DNA from: Salinibacillus kushneri
Lineage (GTDB): Bacteria > Bacillota > Bacilli > Bacillales > Alkalibacillaceae
Reading direction: 5' to 3'
Length of the DNA stretch: 64,000 bases
Assembly (NCBI RefSeq): GCF_900111405.1
Contig: NZ_FOHJ01000011.1
Coordinates: 25,790 to 89,789 of the forward strand
Position numbers and translations under genes: made by a program. The notes below the pieces were generated by a model. The model did not search any database, was not told the origin of the DNA, and was given only the letters and a program-made list of their open reading frames with translations. Shown piece by piece: positions 15,631-24,129 of this stretch (positions are counted from its first letter, which is position 1; the number at the start of each line of letters is the position of its first letter).

Positions 15631-17589
15631 TCATGCAAAAAAACGTTCTGCTATCTTTGGAGCAACAGGTTTACTAAAATAAAACCCTTGTATTTCATCG
15701 CATTTTTGGCTCTTAAGAAATTCCAGTTGTTCCTTTGTTTCCACACCTTCAGCAATTACTTTCATATCCAACGAATGGGACAAATGGATAATGGATTTCA
15801 CAATTGCCTGATTTTGTTCCTTATCTCCTCTAATAAATAATTGATCAATTTTTAGCTTACTAAGAGGAAACTGGCTTAAATATTTCATAGAGGAATAACC
15901 TGTTCCAAAGTCATCTATTGATACATTAACCCCCAGTTCCTTTAAACCCTTTAAAGTTTCCATAATATAAGCTTCATTAGACATCGACATACTCTCTGTA
16001 ATCTCAAGCTCTAAAAAGGCCGAATCCAGTTTTGTTTCCAGCAGTATTTGCTTGACCTTATTGACTAAATCCTTTTGAAGAAATTGTTTAACCGATAAGT
16101 TTACACTCACTTTAGTAGGACCATACCCTTTTTCATGCCACTTTTTATTTTGCCTGCACGCCTCACGAAGTACCCAGTCCCCTATTTCAATTATTAGTCC
16201 AGTTTTTTCTGCTAAAGGAATAAACATACCAGGAGAAATATAACCTCTTGAAGGATGCTTCCACCGAAGTAAAGCTTCAAATCCAATAACCTGATCATTG
16301 GAAATATCTACTTGTGGCTGGTAATGAACTTCAAATTGCTTTTGTTTAATCGCTCGTCTCATTTCATTTTCAATCGTAAGCATCTCTTTAAAATCTTTTG
16401 TTATTGAAGATTCAAATAATTTATAATGATTACGTTGATTTTCCTTAATGACATACATAGCTGAATCAGCCTGCTTAACCAGCTCATTTGGCTTATCTGC
16501 GTTTTCCGGATATATACTAATACCAATACTTACGGTCGTAAAAATTTCAAAGTCCTGAACCTTAATAGGCGTCTGAAAAGCATTAATCACTTTTTTCGCA
16601 AAAGCTTCTGCTTCGGCTTTTGATTTAATATCACGTTGTAAAATCAAAAATTCATCTCCACTCATACGAGCAATGAAATTTTTCGTATTTAACAACTGTT
16701 TTAGACGTTTAGCACATGACTGTAATAAGGCATCACCAAATTGGTAACCTAGTGTATCGTTTATTTGCTTAAAATAATCAATATCTACAAAGTGTACGGC
16801 CATTTGGCAATCCTTATTTTGGATTTCTGCAATGGCTTCTTCCAATGTTTTCATAAAAAAGTTACGATTGGGAAGATCGGTTAGTTCATCATAGTAGGCC
16901 ATAAATTGAATTTGTTTTTCACTCTGCACACGATCCGTAACATCACGTAACACTGCGATACGCAAATCCCCATCTTTATCAGGATATGGATGGGGTAATA
17001 CATCTACATAAAGGGGAAAACCCGATTTCTTATACGCCTTTACTAAATAGGGAGTATCAAGATGTTTATTCATATTATTCTTTATAAGATTGGTATAACG
17101 CGAGTCGATGAAGGAGTAAATGGATTGATTGATGAGTTCTGATTTTGTGTAGCCAAATAGTTCTGCTAAAGAATCATCACAATCAATTATCCGGCCAGCT
17201 TGATGTAAAACCAAGCCCTCATAAGGCTGACTCATTTGGTATTTTAGTTCATACATATGGTACTCTTTTTGATCTTTAAAACGGACAGGTTGAATAAATA
17301 AACATATATGGCTGTCAGTAAGCTTCCAGCTTTTAATTTGAACCATTTTTGTATTTACGAAATCCAGTTCAACTAAAACTGGTTTTTTTTTCGTCTCAGC
17401 CACGTCTTCTATCGTAAAAAAATGATCAATTGACTGGCCTATAAGCGCTTCATCATTTAACAACTCATTAGCTGCATGATTTGCGAATAGGATCTCTCCT
17501 TCTGCTTTCATAATGACAATTGCATCATTTACCTCTTCCAGCACCCAAGCCGGTGTCATAAGTTCGGTGTTACGAGATCCTTTCTTCAA
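15631..17589 (-). CDS. PAS-PAS-GGDEF-EAL c-di-GMP turnover protein
   Basis: A 652-residue cytosolic protein with two PAS domains (about 12-110 and 122-222), a diguanylate cyclase domain (about 228-395) and an EAL phosphodiesterase domain (about 405-650). The cyclase signature is SGDEF (310-314), a tolerated variant of GGDEF. EAL (438-440), NLS, LEITES, DDFGTGYSS, KID and EGVET are intact, so hydrolysis of c-di-GMP is the safer prediction. No transmembrane segment is seen. The start is a TTG after AGGGGGAATTAC. It begins 27 bases after the ktrD stop and is probably co-transcribed with it. Architecture is like B. subtilis DgcW (YkoW). Confidence 0.88.
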   Translation of the reverse strand: MKKGSRNTELMTPAWVLEEVNDAIVIMKAEGEILFANHAANELLNDEALIGQSIDHFFTIEDVAETKKKPVLVELDFVNTKMVQIKSWKLTDSHICLFIQPVRFKDQKEYHMYELKYQMSQPYEGLVLHQAGRIIDCDDSLAELFGYTKSELINQSIYSFIDSRYTNLIKNNMNKHLDTPYLVKAYKKSGFPLYVDVLPHPYPDKDGDLRIAVLRDVTDRVQSEKQIQFMAYYDELTDLPNRNFFMKTLEEAIAEIQNKDCQMAVHFVDIDYFKQINDTLGYQFGDALLQSCAKRLKQLLNTKNFIARMSGDEFLILQRDIKSKAEAEAFAKKVINAFQTPIKVQDFEIFTTVSIGISIYPENADKPNELVKQADSAMYVIKENQRNHYKLFESSITKDFKEMLTIENEMRRAIKQKQFEVHYQPQVDISNDQVIGFEALLRWKHPSRGYISPGMFIPLAEKTGLIIEIGDWVLREACRQNKKWHEKGYGPTKVSVNLSVKQFLQKDLVNKVKQILLETKLDSAFLELEITESMSMSNEAYIMETLKGLKELGVNVSIDDFGTGYSSMKYLSQFPLSKLKIDQLFIRGDKEQNQAIVKSIIHLSHSLDMKVIAEGVETKEQLEFLKSQKCDEIQGFYFSKPVAPKIAERFFA

Positions 17590-17616
17590 AGTAATTCCCC
17601 CTAAATGTATGACTTA

Positions 17617-18981
17617 CTAGCCAATGATGATTTTTTCTTTTGGATAATGAAATTCACTCTTCTTTCTCTCATTGTTAAAAGAAAAGAGCAGAGTTAAAAT
17701 GCCAATTCGTCCAATAAACATAAGAATCATCAGGATAACCTTACTTACGGGTGAAAGCTCTTCTGTAATTCCCATAGATAAACCAGTTGTACCAAAGGCA
17801 GAGCTAACTTCAAAAATGATTGCCATAAGTGATGAGTCTTCCAAAACTGTGAGAATCGTCACAGCGGTAAAACAAAGAAGAACCGCCATTAAAATGACCA
17901 CAACTGCTTTATATAAGTCTTCTTCATGAACTTCCCTTCGAAAGAAAGCTACTGTACGTTTTCCTCTGGCAAAGGTAATAATAAATATAATAACTAATGC
18001 AAAAGTCGTAGTCCGGATACCTCCACCTACACTACTTGGGGAAGCACCCACAAACATCAATGCAGAAGTCACAAACTGGGACTGTTCCGTTAGTACATTC
18101 ATATCTAGCGTGGATAGCCCCCCACTTCTGCTTGTCGTAGATTGAAATAAGCTGTAAAAGATCATTTCATGCCATGATTTATCAGCAAAGAAATGATTCC
18201 ATTCTAATAAAATTATAATAAGAAATCCGAATATTAATAAGCAAGCATATGTAAAAGTTGTGACCTTTGTAAATAAAGAAAAACGCATAAATTTTCGTTC
18301 TTCTTGTGAAGAGAATAAATAATCCTTAACCTCAATTAATACCGGAAAACCTATCGATCCAAATATGATAAGTGCAATGTGAATGGTTTGAACAAAATAA
18401 TCATCTTTAAATGGAATTAGGGATTGCCCTGTTATATCAAATCCTCCATTGGTCGTTGCACTGATTGAGGCGAAAAAACCATGAAAATAGGCTTCCTGCC
18501 AGTTAGGAAAGTAAGTTAAATAATAAGTGCCAAGAACAAGGAAACCTATTAGCTCAATCCATAATATGAGTTTGAAAATCCCTTTCATTAACTTAACGAT
18601 TCCTTTAAATGAATACTGGTTATGGTCAGCCATGATTAAGCGCCGTTCTTTTAAACCAATTTTCTTCCCTACCACAATCCAGATAAGGGTTCCAAGAGTC
18701 ATCACCCCTACTCCACCAAACTGGAGCACAATGGCCAACAAGATAACACCAAATGAGTTAAAGGTATCTACAATTGATACAACAGATAAGCCTGTTACAC
18801 TCACAGCGCTAACAGATGTAAAAAGCACTTCCATAAAGGTTAGATTAATTCCATCTTTATGAGCAATGGGCATGCCTAGTAACATGCAGGATACAGTAAC
18901 CGCTATGATGTAAAAAATCATAATGAGCTGCGCAGGCGAACGCTTATTTAACCATTCTGAAAATTTATTTCTTCCTAGCAT
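17617..18981 (-). CDS. ktrD: KtrD/KtrB-like potassium uptake channel subunit
   Basis: A 454-residue TrkH/KtrB/HKT superfamily protein made of four M1-P-M2 modules. The selectivity-loop glycines are recognisable as SVTGLS, TTNGGF, SRSGGLS and FGTTGLS, and a flexible Gly/Ser-rich gating loop (GASPSSVGGGIR) lies in the third module. It moves K+ inward, driven by Na+ or membrane potential, with a cytosolic RCK partner (KtrC/KtrA) that is not encoded in this window. A GGGAGAAAATGTA leader precedes the ATG, and a good sigma-A promoter lies upstream. I see no ydaO-type c-di-AMP riboswitch in the leader. Gene symbol by similarity; ktrB is the alternative. Confidence 0.85.
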   Translation of the reverse strand: MLGRNKFSEWLNKRSPAQLIMIFYIIAVTVSCMLLGMPIAHKDGINLTFMEVLFTSVSAVSVTGLSVVSIVDTFNSFGVILLAIVLQFGGVGVMTLGTLIWIVVGKKIGLKERRLIMADHNQYSFKGIVKLMKGIFKLILWIELIGFLVLGTYYLTYFPNWQEAYFHGFFASISATTNGGFDITGQSLIPFKDDYFVQTIHIALIIFGSIGFPVLIEVKDYLFSSQEERKFMRFSLFTKVTTFTYACLLIFGFLIIILLEWNHFFADKSWHEMIFYSLFQSTTSRSGGLSTLDMNVLTEQSQFVTSALMFVGASPSSVGGGIRTTTFALVIIFIITFARGKRTVAFFRREVHEEDLYKAVVVILMAVLLCFTAVTILTVLEDSSLMAIIFEVSSAFGTTGLSMGITEELSPVSKVILMILMFIGRIGILTLLFSFNNERKKSEFHYPKEKIIIG

Positions 18982-19044
18982 TACATTTTCTCCCTTTATT
19001 CACTAAAATCCTTCTTATCATGACAATATTTTTGATATTTATCA

Positions 19045-19072
19045 AGTATAGAAATGTAAAATCGACTCTCAA
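19045..19072 (-). promoter_or_regulatory. Sigma-A-type promoter for ktrD
   Basis: On the minus strand TTGAGA (19072-19067), a 16-base spacer, then TATACT (19050-19045), about 64 bases upstream of the ktrD start. Confidence 0.55.
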
Positions 19073-19126
19073 ACGCTATTCAAATAATCGGATTTTGTCA
19101 CTGAAAGTAGAAGGTTATGTCTACTT

Positions 19127-19166
19127 GATCGTAGAGCGGAAATCAACACCTATGTTTAACAGAGTC
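19127..19166 (+). repeat. Solo end of the 24-kb MITE-like repeat
   Basis: GAGCGGAAATCAACACCTAT followed by GTTTAACAGAGTC matches the right end of the element at 23938-24121 with few differences. The other end is not found here, so this is a truncated copy next to a terminator. Confidence 0.7.
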
Positions 19167-19200
19167 TAAAAAATGACCCCGCCTTTACCCAAGAGGGGTC
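19167..19200 (-). terminator. Terminator of ywpF
   Basis: GACCCC/GGGGTC stem with a 14-base loop followed by six T on the minus strand. Confidence 0.75.
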
Positions 19201-19227
19201 AATACTCTTAATTAGGGAGGAATGGTG

Positions 19228-19647
19228 TCAAAACTGCTTGCTTCGTTCTTTAAACTTTTCCAGCAGTTCTGCCCCTTGAAATCCTTCTTGAATGAGCCCC
19301 TGCAGCATCTCCTCTACTTTTTCCTGTTTGCGATTCAGTAACGTACCCTTAAAAAGAACATTCATGGACTCACCAATTTTGTTTATGCCTACCATTTTGA
19401 CCATTATTGTCGCTGGTTCATTAGACTCTTTAGATATTTTTACCTGTAAAACATATTCTCGCTTTTCATCCATCATTTGTTGAAAAAATGGTTTATATGA
19501 ATCATTCATATAAGCTTCAACCAGCCAATGGTTCTGCTCATCCTCCCGATTAATAATTAAACCATCTTTTAAATCTATGGGCTTGTTTGTTAATTCATCG
19601 CCTCGCTTTTCTAAAACATCTAAAGATATTAATTTAAATGTTTTCAT
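19228..19647 (-). CDS. ywpF: YwpF family protein
   Basis: A 139-residue soluble protein with the YwpF pattern: MKTFKLISLDVLEKRG, DGLIINREDEQNHWL-EAYM, then ISKESNEPATIMVKM and VLFKGTLLNRKQEK. In Bacillus, ywpF is a DegS/DegU-influenced gene of unknown biochemical role. A GTG at 19656 lies inside the AAAGGTGGTG ribosome site, so the ATG at 19647 is used. Last 25 residues are helical and charged. Single gene. Confidence 0.78.
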   Translation of the reverse strand: MKTFKLISLDVLEKRGDELTNKPIDLKDGLIINREDEQNHWLVEAYMNDSYKPFFQQMMDEKREYVLQVKISKESNEPATIMVKMVGINKIGESMNVLFKGTLLNRKQEKVEEMLQGLIQEGFQGAELLEKFKERSKQF

Positions 19648-19866
19648 ATGCACCACCTTTGTGCCCCTATTATATATCTTATCCTGGTAAATTCAAATAG
19701 AATCCTGTCTTTTTAAATATGTGATTTGCTGCAATTATGCAATATGATGTTTTATCCGATTTGATAATGGCTATATTAATTATAGTACGTGATAATAAGC
19801 TTACATAATTCATATTGTATTGTGAATGAACTTGTATCGAAAAATAGTAATAAAGGAGTGGATAAA

Positions 19867-20439
19867 ATGATGTATGATATTGCCATTATTGGAGCAGGGC
19901 CCGCTGGTGCAAGTGCAGCCATCTTTTCAGCCAAGGCAGGAAAGAAAACCTTATTAACAGATTCGGGGAAAAGTATTACTAAAAAAGCATGGGTCAAAAA
20001 CCATTATGGTGTTAAAGACATTGAGGGTCCTGATTTACTCGAAATTGGGATGCAGCAAGCGAAAGCAGTGGGGGCTGAATTAAAAACAGAGAAAGTAACC
20101 AAAATCGAAAATCATGGAAAAAATTTTCTTGTTCATATGGGACAGCATCAATATGAAGCCAAGCATATTTTACTGGCAACCGGATTGTCTGTTGATTTAG
20201 CAGAAGATATGGGGCTGAAGATTGTAGATGGACAAGAACCTCGCATTGCACGAAACATTAAAGTAGATCATGAGGGGAAAACCAATAAAAAGAACGTATG
20301 GGCAGCTGGTACTGTTGCTGGTGAGAGTGTACATACCATCATTACATCCGGTCACGGTGCAAAAGTAGCGATTAACATCATTAGTGAATTAAATGGCCAG
20401 CGCTACGTAGACCATGACATTATCCAAAGTAAAGATTAA
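19867..20439 (+). CDS. Half-length FAD-dependent thioredoxin-reductase-like protein
   Basis: A 190-residue protein with an N-terminal Rossmann motif IIGAGPAGASAAIF and the C-terminal FAD motif VWAAGTVAGES plus HGAKVAINI, as in thioredoxin reductases. The NADPH domain with its CxxC redox pair is absent: LLATGLSVD directly joins the two halves of the FAD domain. It is therefore a compact flavin-binding module, not a classical thioredoxin reductase (usually about 310 residues). GGAG lies eight bases before the ATG at 19867. The redox partner is unknown. Monocistronic. Confidence 0.75.
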   Translation: MMYDIAIIGAGPAGASAAIFSAKAGKKTLLTDSGKSITKKAWVKNHYGVKDIEGPDLLEIGMQQAKAVGAELKTEKVTKIENHGKNFLVHMGQHQYEAKHILLATGLSVDLAEDMGLKIVDGQEPRIARNIKVDHEGKTNKKNVWAAGTVAGESVHTIITSGHGAKVAINIISELNGQRYVDHDIIQSKD

Positions 20440-20521
20440 TAGAGGCTGTTTTCTAAAAGATTGTTAAATTCCCTATTATCGCTTTATTTCATATAACGTA
20501 ACAAAAAGGAACCGACTGCAT

Positions 20522-20564
20522 AAAAAAGCCTTATTCACAGTTCCTTCGTGAATAAGGCTTTTTT
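20522..20564. terminator. Bidirectional terminator
   Basis: 17-bp perfect stem beginning AAAAAAGCCTTATTCAC with a 9-base loop; serves two convergent genes. Confidence 0.92.
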
Positions 20565-20598
20565 ATCCATGTATTATGAGTATAATAGATACATATCA

Positions 20599-21177
20599 TT
20601 ATACTTGAATCATTTTCTGCTGAATCGAAACAGGCTTCTCTTCTGTTAAAGTTGCTATATATGTACTCAAAGGTCCTTCATATACCTTTTGTAGTAAACG
20701 AGTTGATCGATATTCACCAGGTGTTATAAGACCTAAAGGCTTATCCCACAGTTCTATTCCTGCCATTTTTAAAACCGTCGCCACAAATTGGGAACAGAAG
20801 TAAGCATATTTTCGTTCCAAAGATTTGCCGAACGGAACTGCAGCAATTCCCAGTAGATTATATCGGTAATCGTTTTTATTCTGCTTAAAATGACGAATCG
20901 TACGCTCAATTTTCTCCTTTTGTCTTTTACTTACTTGAAGCGCATATACTTCACATGTAGTATCCGGAAATTTAGCATAAACCCCATCTTGTATATTTTC
21001 TTTTACAAAACCAGCTCGTAGTGGATTACACGTTTTTTTCCTGCCAAAGCTATATAGTTCTGTTAACTCTTTATCTATTGAAATGGATACATGGTTATAA
21101 GGTTCCTTTGTATATAGTCCAATGGCCTGTGAAAAAAACGTTCCAGTCTTTGTTAATAATATGTATACGTTAGCCAT
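20599..21177 (-). CDS. Permuted NlpC/P60 (YiiX/papain-like) hydrolase-type protein
   Basis: A 192-residue protein whose His (PYNHVSIS, residue 29) precedes its Cys (YFCSQFVATVL, near residue 130). This is the permuted order of the YiiX/YycO branch of the papain-like NlpC/P60 clan, where members are amidases or lipid hydrolases. Other landmarks are RAGFVKENI and YRYNLLGI. There is no signal peptide, so it is probably cytosolic or membrane-peripheral. It lies 129 bases after a small envelope-protein gene. Substrate not predictable. Confidence 0.68.
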   Translation of the reverse strand: MANVYILLTKTGTFFSQAIGLYTKEPYNHVSISIDKELTELYSFGRKKTCNPLRAGFVKENIQDGVYAKFPDTTCEVYALQVSKRQKEKIERTIRHFKQNKNDYRYNLLGIAAVPFGKSLERKYAYFCSQFVATVLKMAGIELWDKPLGLITPGEYRSTRLLQKVYEGPLSTYIATLTEEKPVSIQQKMIQV

Positions 21178-21306
21178 TTCTAAGAACTCTCCTCTCCCTT
21201 TTAAAACTATACCTTATTCCTGAAATGATGGCTACTATTTTTTGCAATTTTTTCTAATTTTAAGTCTTGAGGAGTAGGTTATTCAAATCGCTAGTCTTAT
21301 GACCAT

Positions 21307-21492
21307 TTACTCTCTATCTGTATTCTTTCGTTTATCTTTTTTAATTTCCCTTACAAGAAGCGTAATAAAAGTAATGATTGTAAATAAGACAAAGAAATCC
21401 GGCTGAAAGCGACCATCCAGGAGATAACCCGATCCATAGCCAACTGCAATACCCAGAACAATAGAGATGATTATCATTTTCAACAGAGACAT
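21307..21492 (-). CDS. Small two-helix membrane protein (61 aa)
   Basis: MSLLKMIIISIVLGIAVGYG, a short loop, a second hydrophobic helix and a highly charged tail (REIKKDKRKNTDRE). AAAGGGGAAGAG sits right before the ATG at 21492. The frame is open upstream to 21522, but those codons overlap the previous gene. It starts 22 bases after the YwaF-type gene and is likely co-translated with it. Unrecognised. Confidence 0.6.
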   Translation of the reverse strand: MSLLKMIIISIVLGIAVGYGSGYLLDGRFQPDFFVLFTIITFITLLVREIKKDKRKNTDRE

Positions 21493-21514
21493 CTCTCTTC
21501 CCCTTTCATAGAAG

Positions 21515-22249
21515 TCATTCATCTTCTTCCCCTTTTATTTTCATCAATACAAAAGGAAGATATAATAAGAAAAACATTAGTAAAGCAAAAATCTCCAGCC
21601 AGAAAATATACCAAGGAAATTCTGGTAAATAGTCCAATATGCTGGGATTTACCGGCTTATGAGCCAAAAACATGTAGTTTGCATTTATCCACTGATTCAA
21701 GAAGAATATCACAAAAGCAATACCGTTTAATACCAGCATGGTTTTCCATACTGATTTAAGCGTAACCTTTTTTCCTTCAATTACAATCATATATAGAGAA
21801 GATAAAATGATAAAGATATGGGCAATAAAGAAGTGAAAATAACGATAATGGGGAAAATCATAAAATATTTCAGGAGTTATCAGGGCCTGAAGTGCACCGC
21901 CAATTCCTAAGAAATACACCATTTCAAACCATTTCGTTGAACGTGTAATAAGCATGATAATACTCATTAATAAAGATATTGAACACAGCTGTAAGGGTAA
22001 AGTTTCCCTTATATCCCAGTTGCCTACGATAATATACCAAAGATTTAAAGAACCTTCACTTAAAACTAAAACCATAATGAGTAGATTGCACAGCCATTTA
22101 TCCATAACCGGATGACTTCGTATACGATGACGAAATACAACCAAGAGACAGCCTAACAAAGCTCCTATCAAGAGCATAAACAAGTGGGATGCAGAAAATA
22201 ATGTGAAAGGATCTCCTGTATTTTCGTAGGAAAAATAGCCCTGGAACAT
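21515..22249 (-). CDS. TIGR02206 / YwaF family integral membrane protein
   Basis: A 244-residue polytopic protein with six to seven helices. Typical YwaF-family features are SASHLFMLLIGALLG in helix one, LPLQLCSISLLMSI, GIGGALQALITP and FHFFIAHIFII. The function is unknown; members are common next to envelope genes in Firmicutes. First gene of a pair with the 61-aa membrane protein. The ATG follows a weak site (GAGGCATTC). Confidence 0.78.
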   Translation of the reverse strand: MFQGYFSYENTGDPFTLFSASHLFMLLIGALLGCLLVVFRHRIRSHPVMDKWLCNLLIMVLVLSEGSLNLWYIIVGNWDIRETLPLQLCSISLLMSIIMLITRSTKWFEMVYFLGIGGALQALITPEIFYDFPHYRYFHFFIAHIFIILSSLYMIVIEGKKVTLKSVWKTMLVLNGIAFVIFFLNQWINANYMFLAHKPVNPSILDYLPEFPWYIFWLEIFALLMFFLLYLPFVLMKIKGEEDE

Positions 22250-22443
22250 ATGAATGCCTCCACGTCTTTACCATTTACTTCATTTATTGTATGGGTATAG
22301 GATTGTAAAATTACTAGTTTCTTTCTACTCAAAAAGTATGACATATCATAAGATATTCGTCTATCTTTTTAGTAATAAAGGCGGTCCATTTCAGTTAGGC
22401 CTGTTAGGCTGTTTTTGAAAAGGGAATTTATTTAGAGAGACTA

Positions 22444-23568
22444 CTAGGAATCAGGTTGAGAGGAAAATAAGTAATGTCCTTCTCGCGTGACTTGATAAGA
22501 CAACTTCTCCAGTTTTTGCAAAATCCTTATTTCTTCTTTACTACTTATGGAATGGATTTGATTCGAACGAATGTAGTAGGGACTAAACTTCATCGTTAAT
22601 ACATCCCCTTCTATTTTGAGAGTAAGTAAGCCTGTTTCAGCCGTTTTTCCCTGGATATAATCCGGGAATAAAAAGTTTCCTAACGAATAAGCGATAGGCT
22701 TATTTTGATAATATTCAAATCCTTGTAATACATGAGGATGTGACCCAATTATTCCATCAGCCCCTTTATCAATCATTTTCCTAGCAAATTCTCGCTGCCA
22801 AGCTTCTGGACGTACATTCCCCTCAACACCCCAATGGATATACACAAATAAATAATCTGTATTTTTGCTTTCACGTTGAATCGTATTTAAGACCCGGTCC
22901 TGTTGGTATGCACTCGCTATTACAGGACCTTCTCCCTCATACCAGCGTACAGCTGGTAAGAAGCGAGAAAAACCTAAAAATTTTATCGTTCTTCCTTTTA
23001 TTTTAACCTTTTGTGCCTGATAAGCTTTCTCTTTATTCATTCCAGCCCCAAAATAATTTAATTCATAATGCTTCAAATAATTGAGGGTATCTATAAATCC
23101 ATCATCTTTATAATCCATCGCATGATTATTAGCCAAGGTGACCATATCAAAACCAGCATTTTTTATACCCGCTAATGCTTGGGGAGCTGCTTTAAAGTTA
23201 TAGAGTTGAACGGTGTCTTTTTCCTTTTCCGTAGTGACAGCTGTTTCTAGATTAAGGATAGCATAGTCAACTTTCCCCACTTCCTTCCTTACATATCGGA
23301 AAGGATAATCGTAACCATGCTGCTGAATAGCGGTTCTTACAGAGCCATCAAACATGGTATCACCAGCAAAAGTAATATAGATAGAATCCTGAGGAACTAA
23401 ACGTAATGGAGCATCGGGGGATGACATTGGGGAGATATCAAGTTCCTGAGTACTATGAAAAGCGTAAGTTTTCATGCTCACTTCCTGTTTCAGCACAAGA
23501 ATACACCAAATAAACAGTGTAACAAAGATAAAGACAAAGCCAATACCTAAAATCCATAACCTCTTCAT
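22444..23568 (-). CDS. CapA family (PGA_cap) metallophosphatase-like protein
   Basis: A 374-residue membrane-anchored protein. An N-terminal helix (about 7-27) is followed by the CapA/PgsA-type calcineurin fold: FAGDTMFDGSV, LNLETAVT, TLANNHAMDYKDDG, VYIHWGVEGN and IIGSHPHVLQG. In poly-gamma-glutamate producers CapA takes part in polymer export or anchoring, but no capBC genes are here, so it is a stand-alone homologue of uncertain role. It is followed by a 190-bp spacer before the YwaF pair. GGAGC precedes the ATG. Confidence 0.85.
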   Translation of the reverse strand: MKRLWILGIGFVFIFVTLFIWCILVLKQEVSMKTYAFHSTQELDISPMSSPDAPLRLVPQDSIYITFAGDTMFDGSVRTAIQQHGYDYPFRYVRKEVGKVDYAILNLETAVTTEKEKDTVQLYNFKAAPQALAGIKNAGFDMVTLANNHAMDYKDDGFIDTLNYLKHYELNYFGAGMNKEKAYQAQKVKIKGRTIKFLGFSRFLPAVRWYEGEGPVIASAYQQDRVLNTIQRESKNTDYLFVYIHWGVEGNVRPEAWQREFARKMIDKGADGIIGSHPHVLQGFEYYQNKPIAYSLGNFLFPDYIQGKTAETGLLTLKIEGDVLTMKFSPYYIRSNQIHSISSKEEIRILQKLEKLSYQVTREGHYLFSSQPDS

Positions 23569-23638
23569 AAGGAGCTTCCTTTCCAGGACAAATCCAACTT
23601 AAAGGATCATTCCCCTGAGTTTTTCTTATTTCTGATAT

Positions 23639-23746
23639 ATGCAGAAAGGAAGATTCATAGAAGTCACCATAAAAGGTTATGTAAATGGCGTATACGAAAA
23701 AGAAGCGGGGCCTGTTTACCGATATAACGTATCAACTAAACTGTAG
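23639..23746 (+). other. Possible 35-aa ORF or gene remnant
   Basis: ATG frame MQKGRFIEVTIKGYVNGVYE then KEAGPVYRYNVSTKL. Codon use looks protein-like, but there is no Shine-Dalgarno sequence, so it may be the C-terminal remnant of a lost gene. The rest of 23569-23885 shows nothing recognisable. Confidence 0.25.
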
Positions 23747-23885
23747 GATCTATAGAATATATAAAGAAACACGATGAACAGAGTCAAATCGATATTGACT
23801 TTGTTCAGAGGTAGCTGGGATGTGAAGCTGAACATAGCCTTCCTGAAATTTCAAACACAGAGTTCCCACTTTATCATGTTAAACA

Positions 23886-23919
23886 CTTAAAAAAGGATGA
23901 AATACTTACCATTTCATCC
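23886..23919 (-). terminator. Original terminator of the AI-2E family gene
   Basis: GGATGAAAT/ATTTCATCC perfect stem followed on the minus strand by six T. It is now separated from the gene's stop codon by the inserted element at 23938-24121. Confidence 0.82.
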
Positions 23920-23929
23920 TTCAAATCTT

Positions 23930-24129
23930 TTCATTTTGGCTGTGTTAAAGCTTATTGTTGATTTTTTGCCAAGTTGGTTGGAACGGAAGTGCACAAAACT
24001 CCTCCGGGAAGAGCCATATACAGGAAACAGCGCTGGCCTATGCTATCCTAGGGAACCCCCGGATCGCACGCAGAAAGCGAGTGCACTGGAGCGGAAATCA
24101 ATACCTATGTTTAACAGAGCCTTCATTTT
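23930..24129. mobile_element. 184-bp MITE-like element with 8-bp target duplication
   Basis: Element 23938-24121 begins GGCTGTGTTAAAG and ends TATGTTTAACAGAGCC. The ends are imperfect terminal inverted repeats of about 33 bp (the right end inverted reads GGCTCTGTTAAACATAGGTA). It is flanked on both sides by TTCATTTT (23930-23937 and 24122-24129), a perfect 8-bp direct repeat. There is no open frame inside that I credit. The interior (CTCCTCCGGGAAGAGC, AGAAAGCGAGTGCACTGGAG) matches a widespread Bacillaceae intergenic repeat. The right duplication covers the first bases of the AI-2E gene's stop codon. An 8-bp duplication would fit mobilisation by, for example, an ISL3-type transposase (inference). 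Confidence 0.85.

Noticed and set aside
18982..19160. ydaO-type c-di-AMP riboswitch upstream of ktrD
   Set aside because: Sought because such switches often control Ktr genes, but the leader is too short and lacks the conserved helices.
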